Origin: Flavobacteriaceae bacterium
GTDB lineage: Bacteria; Bacteroidota; Bacteroidia; Flavobacteriales; Flavobacteriaceae
DNA length: 8,940 bases
Reading direction: 5' to 3'
Assembly: GCA_013214425.1 (NCBI GenBank)
Contig: JABSPN010000107.1
Coordinates: 1-8,940, forward strand
A program made the position numbers and the translations under genes. The notes under the pieces were generated by a model. That model saw nothing but the letters and a program-made list of their open reading frames with translations. It ran no database searches and was not told the DNA's origin. Position 1 is the first letter of the stretch; every line of letters starts with the position of its first letter. This document shows positions 5,852-8,940 of the stretch, piece after piece.

Positions 5852-6829
5852 ATGGATGAAAAGCGACCTTATAACTTTAAACAAATTTTATTTGTTTTTA
5901 TAAAGTTGGCCATAGTGGCTGGAGCTTTTTATTTCATTTACAATAAATTAGTCAACAATGACAAACTTGATCTTCAAGTTCTTATACAAACGGTAAAGTA
6001 TTATGATTTATTAAGTATTGAAAATATACTTCTGCTACTCTTATTTTCAATAGGCAATTGGTTCTTTGAAATTCTCAAATGGAAAACCTTAGTATCTTTT
6101 ATTAAAAAAATATCATTTTCTGAAGCCTTTCAACAATCTTTAGGAGCTCATACAGCTTCTTTATTTACACCTAATAAAATTGGCGAATTTGGTGCTAAAG
6201 CTATCTATTTTGCTAAACAATTTAGGAAACGTATTTTATTACTCACTTTTCTGGGAAATTTAGTACAATTACTGATTACCCTGGTTTTTGGTCTCATCGG
6301 GTTAGTATTCTTTATTAAGTTTTATTCCCTTGAGATTCCTTTTGAGAAAGTGTACAAACCTATCATAGGATTATTGTTAATTATTGGCTTGTTTTATTTC
6401 AGGAACAGAGAAAATCGTTTTACCATTAAAGGATTCTCCTTTAAAAAAATGGGAGATTTTATTCGATCAATCCCCACTCATAAAAGGGTGGAAGTAATCG
6501 CTTATTCTGTGATTAGATATCTTATTTTTTCGCATCAATTTTATTTCCTAGCTGTCTTATTTCAGCTTCCTATAACATATACAGAAGCCATGACTGGCAT
6601 TAGTTGTATGTACTTGATTTCTTCTGCAATTCCCATGTTATTTTTCTTAGATGTTGTAGTAAAGGGGAGTGTTGCAGTTTGGATTTTTGGCTTTATTGGG
6701 ATAGATGAAATTTTGATACTATCGATTATTACTATTTCGTGGATTTTCAATTTTGTACTCCCAAATTTTATTGGCAGTTATTTTATCCTGAACTTTGAGG
6801 CCTACAAACAAACGAATCTAGAAACATGA
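5852..6829 (+). CDS. Flippase-like integral membrane protein (UPF0104/AglD/MprF-like)
   Basis: Multi-spanning inner-membrane protein of 325 residues related to the lysylphosphatidylglycerol synthase transmembrane region (PF03706, UPF0104), the flippase-like part shared by MprF, AglD and many glycolipid-linked proteins. Predicted hydrophobic segments lie near residues 12-30, 57-75, 130-156, 169-184, 218-238, 248-270, 272-284 and 287-312. The conserved loop TPNKIGEFGAKA (106-117) corresponds to the P-x-x-(I/L)-G-E motif of the family. The catalytic MprF domain is absent, so this is not an aminoacyl-lipid synthase. I chose ATG 5852; an in-frame TTG at 5834 would add six residues and is the only other option because of a TAG at 5828. 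The stop overlaps the next start as ATGA, coupling it to the glycosyltransferase and suggesting they act on the same lipid or glycan intermediate. Substrate unknown. Confidence 0.88.
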   Translation: MDEKRPYNFKQILFVFIKLAIVAGAFYFIYNKLVNNDKLDLQVLIQTVKYYDLLSIENILLLLLFSIGNWFFEILKWKTLVSFIKKISFSEAFQQSLGAHTASLFTPNKIGEFGAKAIYFAKQFRKRILLLTFLGNLVQLLITLVFGLIGLVFFIKFYSLEIPFEKVYKPIIGLLLIIGLFYFRNRENRFTIKGFSFKKMGDFIRSIPTHKRVEVIAYSVIRYLIFSHQFYFLAVLFQLPITYTEAMTGISCMYLISSAIPMLFFLDVVVKGSVAVWIFGFIGIDEILILSIITISWIFNFVLPNFIGSYFILNFEAYKQTNLET

Positions 6830-7962
6830 TCATTAATCTTTTACTGTTATTTAGTTGTGTTGCCTATTTCTTTGTTATTTATCTTTTGGAAGATGGTTTC
6901 AACAGAATCCTTTCCGTAGAAGAAAAAAAGCATCTTAACAGCACTAGCTTTTCCGTAATTATACCATTCAGAAATGAGGAAGAGCGTTTACCTCAATTAA
7001 TTGAAAGTATCACTCAGATTGACTACGAGGCTTCACTAACAGAGTTCATTTTTGTCGATGACGACTCTACCGATAATTCGGTTAATATTCTTCAAAATTT
7101 TATTCAGGAATACTGTATTGAAAATTACGTTTCCATTATTAAAAATGAACGGAAAACGGCTTCTCCAAAAAAAGATGCGATTAATACAGCTATTAACATA
7201 GCTAAACACAATTGGATTATTACAACCGATGCAGATTGTATCTTACCCAAAAAATGGTTTTCACTATACAATGATTATATCACCCTATTTAATTCCAAAA
7301 TGGTAATTGGCCTGGTGAGCTACAAAACCAAGAATAAATTTCTGGAACAATTTCAACTATTAGACTTCCTAAGTCTCCAAAAAGCAACCATAGGAAGCTA
7401 TGGTATGAACAAAACTTTCTTGTGTAACGGTGCTAATTTAGCGTTTAGAAAAGATACTTTTCATGATGTAGGCGGATTTGAAGGAAATGATCATATCGCA
7501 AGTGGAGACGATATTTTTTTAATGGAAAAATTCAAAAAGAAGTATCAGAAAGATATTGGATTGCTGAAACATGATCAAGCCATTGTATATACCTTTCCAA
7601 AGTACTCTATAAAGGAATTAATCAATCAAAGAATTCGTTGGGCAAGTAAGACTTCGAAAACCAACAATAGTTTTGCTCAATTTGTTGGACTGGCTGTTTT
7701 GGCCTGGAATCTTATCTTGATTTCATTACCTGTCTTATTCATTATAGATTTTCTCAATATCGAAATGCTTATCGTGTTTTTAATTTTTAAAGTCACTACA
7801 GATTATATCCATTTAAACAAAATCATTCATTTTTATAATCATCAAATAAAACCTGTAGATTTATTATTATCGACTATTTGCTATCCGTTTTTTGTAGTTT
7901 GGATTGTGATCAATAGTCTTTTTGGTACTTATTATTGGAAAGGAAGACGCTTTAAAAAATAA
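6826..7962 (+). CDS. Membrane-anchored family 2 glycosyltransferase
   Basis: 378-residue processive-type GT2 (GT-A fold). An N-terminal membrane segment (about 2-21) precedes the catalytic domain, which opens with FSVIIPFRNEEERL (42-55). Nucleotide-sugar and metal-binding acidic motifs are visible: VDDDSTDNS (77-85) and TTDADC (133-138, the DxD). The acceptor-site GDD is at 227-229, and QRIRW at 268-272 is the Q-x-x-R-W motif of processive or polyprenol/lipid-acceptor enzymes. The C terminus has about three hydrophobic segments (roughly 284-308, 312-324, 345-368) and ends in a basic tail WKGRRFKK. The active site is intact and faces the cytoplasm. It overlaps the flippase-like gene by 4 bp. 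A role in glycosylating a lipid or extending an envelope polysaccharide fits, but donor and acceptor cannot be read from sequence. Confidence 0.94.
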   Translation: MIINLLLLFSCVAYFFVIYLLEDGFNRILSVEEKKHLNSTSFSVIIPFRNEEERLPQLIESITQIDYEASLTEFIFVDDDSTDNSVNILQNFIQEYCIENYVSIIKNERKTASPKKDAINTAINIAKHNWIITTDADCILPKKWFSLYNDYITLFNSKMVIGLVSYKTKNKFLEQFQLLDFLSLQKATIGSYGMNKTFLCNGANLAFRKDTFHDVGGFEGNDHIASGDDIFLMEKFKKKYQKDIGLLKHDQAIVYTFPKYSIKELINQRIRWASKTSKTNNSFAQFVGLAVLAWNLILISLPVLFIIDFLNIEMLIVFLIFKVTTDYIHLNKIIHFYNHQIKPVDLLLSTICYPFFVVWIVINSLFGTYYWKGRRFKK

Positions 7963-7972
7963 TCCCCAAACC

Positions 7973-8000
7973 CTGAATAACTTTTCAGCTTTTCTTTTTT
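7973..8000 (+). terminator. Weak intrinsic terminator candidate after the glycosyltransferase
   Basis: CTGAA (7973-7977) and TTCAG (7984-7988) can pair as a 5-bp stem with a 6-base loop, followed by a T-rich run ending TTTTTT at 7995-8000. The stem is short and AT-rich, so termination would be weak. It lies 10 bp after the glycosyltransferase stop. Confidence 0.35.
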
Positions 8001-8026
8001 GTATCTGTTTATAATAGTTACCTTTA
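7998..8026 (+). promoter_or_regulatory. Bacteroidota-type promoter for the right-edge gene
   Basis: TTTG at 7998-8001, a 17-bp spacer, and TACCTTTA at 8019-8026 match the flavobacterial -33 TTG / -7 TAnnTTTG arrangement except for the last base. The ATG of the downstream gene follows 24 bp later, leaving a short leader ending in the A-rich TATAGAA. The -33 box overlaps the end of the T run of the terminator candidate. Confidence 0.5.
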
Positions 8027-8050
8027 TCCCAATTAAATCAGTATATAGAA

Positions 8051-8940
8051 ATGAGAAAGTACTTAGCAGTAATCGCATTATTTTTTGCTTTAATAACACA
8101 AGTTGGACATGCTCAAGAAGCTAGTTATGCTGTAGGAGATGAAACTTATATCTTAAAAACTGCAGTAGAGGGCGAATTGAGTTTACTTTGGAATACTATT
8201 GATAACGAGTTCCGATATTTTGTAAAGAAAGGTGATGAAATTTACGAGTTGAAAAATACCAAAGATGATGACGGTAAATATCAAGAGGAATACAAAGAAA
8301 CTTTACGTTTTTTAACTGGTGACAGTAGTTTAATCCCTAGTGATACCGATTTAACATTAAGTAGTTTAAAATACTATGTAAACTCTTATAACAAGGAAAA
8401 AGATCCTAGTTATGAATACAATGTCTCTGCAGTTAAACTCAAAACCAGATTAGGGCTTTTTGGAGGAGTTTCAAATAATCCTTTTGTAAACAATCCTGAA
8501 AATGAATTAGCCCCTATTTTTGGCGCTGAGTTTGAAATTTACGAAGACGAAACTGCTAAAAGACATTCTGGATTCTTCGAATTTAAACAATCTTTAAAGA
8601 GTGGAGATTTTGATTACCAATCTACTCAAATCTCTTTAAATTATAGATTCAGATTTATTTACACTCCTAGTTTCAATGTGTATGCACAAGCTAAGTTTGC
8701 TACTTACACTAGAGCTTCTAACACCTTTACTATTGTAGATGAAACTACTGGATTGTTAACTACTGTTAAAGAATCTGCTGGAAACTTTGACACCCCATTT
8801 GCTTTTGGGTTAGGTGCCGACATTAAATTATTTAATGAAAGCTATTTAACCTTAACTTATGGTGAAATTGTTTCGGTCTTTTTAGATAGTAATGGTAATT
8901 TCCCTATGGACTTCAGAATTGGATATAAATTCAAGCTTTA
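8051..8940 (+). CDS. Exported protein with predicted C-terminal outer-membrane barrel, cut at window edge
   Basis: An open frame starting with ATG at 8051 runs to the window edge; 296 codons are visible and the last two bases are TA, so a TAA or TAG stop at 8939-8941 is likely and the gene is probably complete apart from one base. The signal peptide MRKYLAVIALFFALITQVGHA is probably cleaved before Q22. The mature N-terminal region (about 22-115) is acidic and charged (GDETYILKTAVEGELSLLWN, then YFVKKGDEIYELKNTKDDDG) and could be a small alpha/beta domain. From about 125 on, alternating hydrophobic strands (VKLKTRLGLFGGV, ISLNYRFRFIYT, VYAQAKFATYT, AFGLGADIKLF, YLTLTYGEIVSVF) end in DFRIGYKFKL, a barrel-like C terminus. 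I recognise no named family. It has its own promoter candidate and is probably independent of the glycosyltransferase. Confidence 0.82.
   Translation, partial: MRKYLAVIALFFALITQVGHAQEASYAVGDETYILKTAVEGELSLLWNTIDNEFRYFVKKGDEIYELKNTKDDDGKYQEEYKETLRFLTGDSSLIPSDTDLTLSSLKYYVNSYNKEKDPSYEYNVSAVKLKTRLGLFGGVSNNPFVNNPENELAPIFGAEFEIYEDETAKRHSGFFEFKQSLKSGDFDYQSTQISLNYRFRFIYTPSFNVYAQAKFATYTRASNTFTIVDETTGLLTTVKESAGNFDTPFAFGLGADIKLFNESYLTLTYGEIVSVFLDSNGNFPMDFRIGYKFKL

Noticed and set aside
6562..6750. Minus-strand open frame inside the flippase-like gene
   Set aside because: Antisense to conserved membrane segments; no start context or family match.

Overview
The window reads as AT-rich chromosomal DNA from a member of the Bacteroidota, most likely a marine-type Flavobacteriaceae. 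Pointers are the low-GC codon use, two lipoproteins with short signal peptides, a beta-barrel typical of flavobacterial envelopes, weak A-rich leaders instead of strong Shine-Dalgarno sites, and a TTTG-N17-TAnnTTTA promoter resembling the Bacteroidota -33/-7 consensus. This assignment is from pattern recognition only.

Layout. At the left edge is the 3' end of an AraC-family regulator on the + strand. It converges on a long minus-strand block (5803 down to 638) with eight genes packed head to tail: a small outer-membrane barrel, ruvC, a YfiT/DinB-type putative thiol-S-transferase or metal-dependent hydrolase, a lipoprotein, hemW, then after a 52-bp gap a cyclase-family hydrolase, a second lipoprotein, and a MmcQ/YjbR protein. 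Stop/start overlaps of the TAATG kind link barrel-ruvC and ruvC-yfiT, and the other gaps are 1 to 6 bp, so five genes (barrel to hemW) and then three (cyclase to mmcQ) look co-transcribed. Reading divergently from 5852 is a two-gene + strand unit: a multi-spanning flippase-like protein (UPF0104/AglD/MprF-like) overlapping by ATGA a membrane-anchored family 2 glycosyltransferase. After a short weak hairpin and a good promoter candidate, a last + strand gene encodes a secreted or outer-membrane protein. It runs to the window edge, where its stop codon is cut after TA.

How the genes fit together. The housekeeping genes (ruvC, Holliday junction resolution; hemW, radical-SAM heme chaperone) sit among envelope proteins of unknown role. 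The flippase-like/GT2 pair is the most coherent functional module, probably handling a glycosylated lipid or polymer precursor at the inner membrane. I see no RNA genes, CRISPR, insertion sequences, integrases or defence genes. Most of the window is ordinary core flavobacterial DNA, and no clearly new system is visible. The points most worth a second look are the variant metal motif of the cyclase, the perfect 8+8 palindrome abutting its start codon, the paired cysteine-containing acidic tails on two envelope proteins of one operon, and the flippase/GT2 pair.
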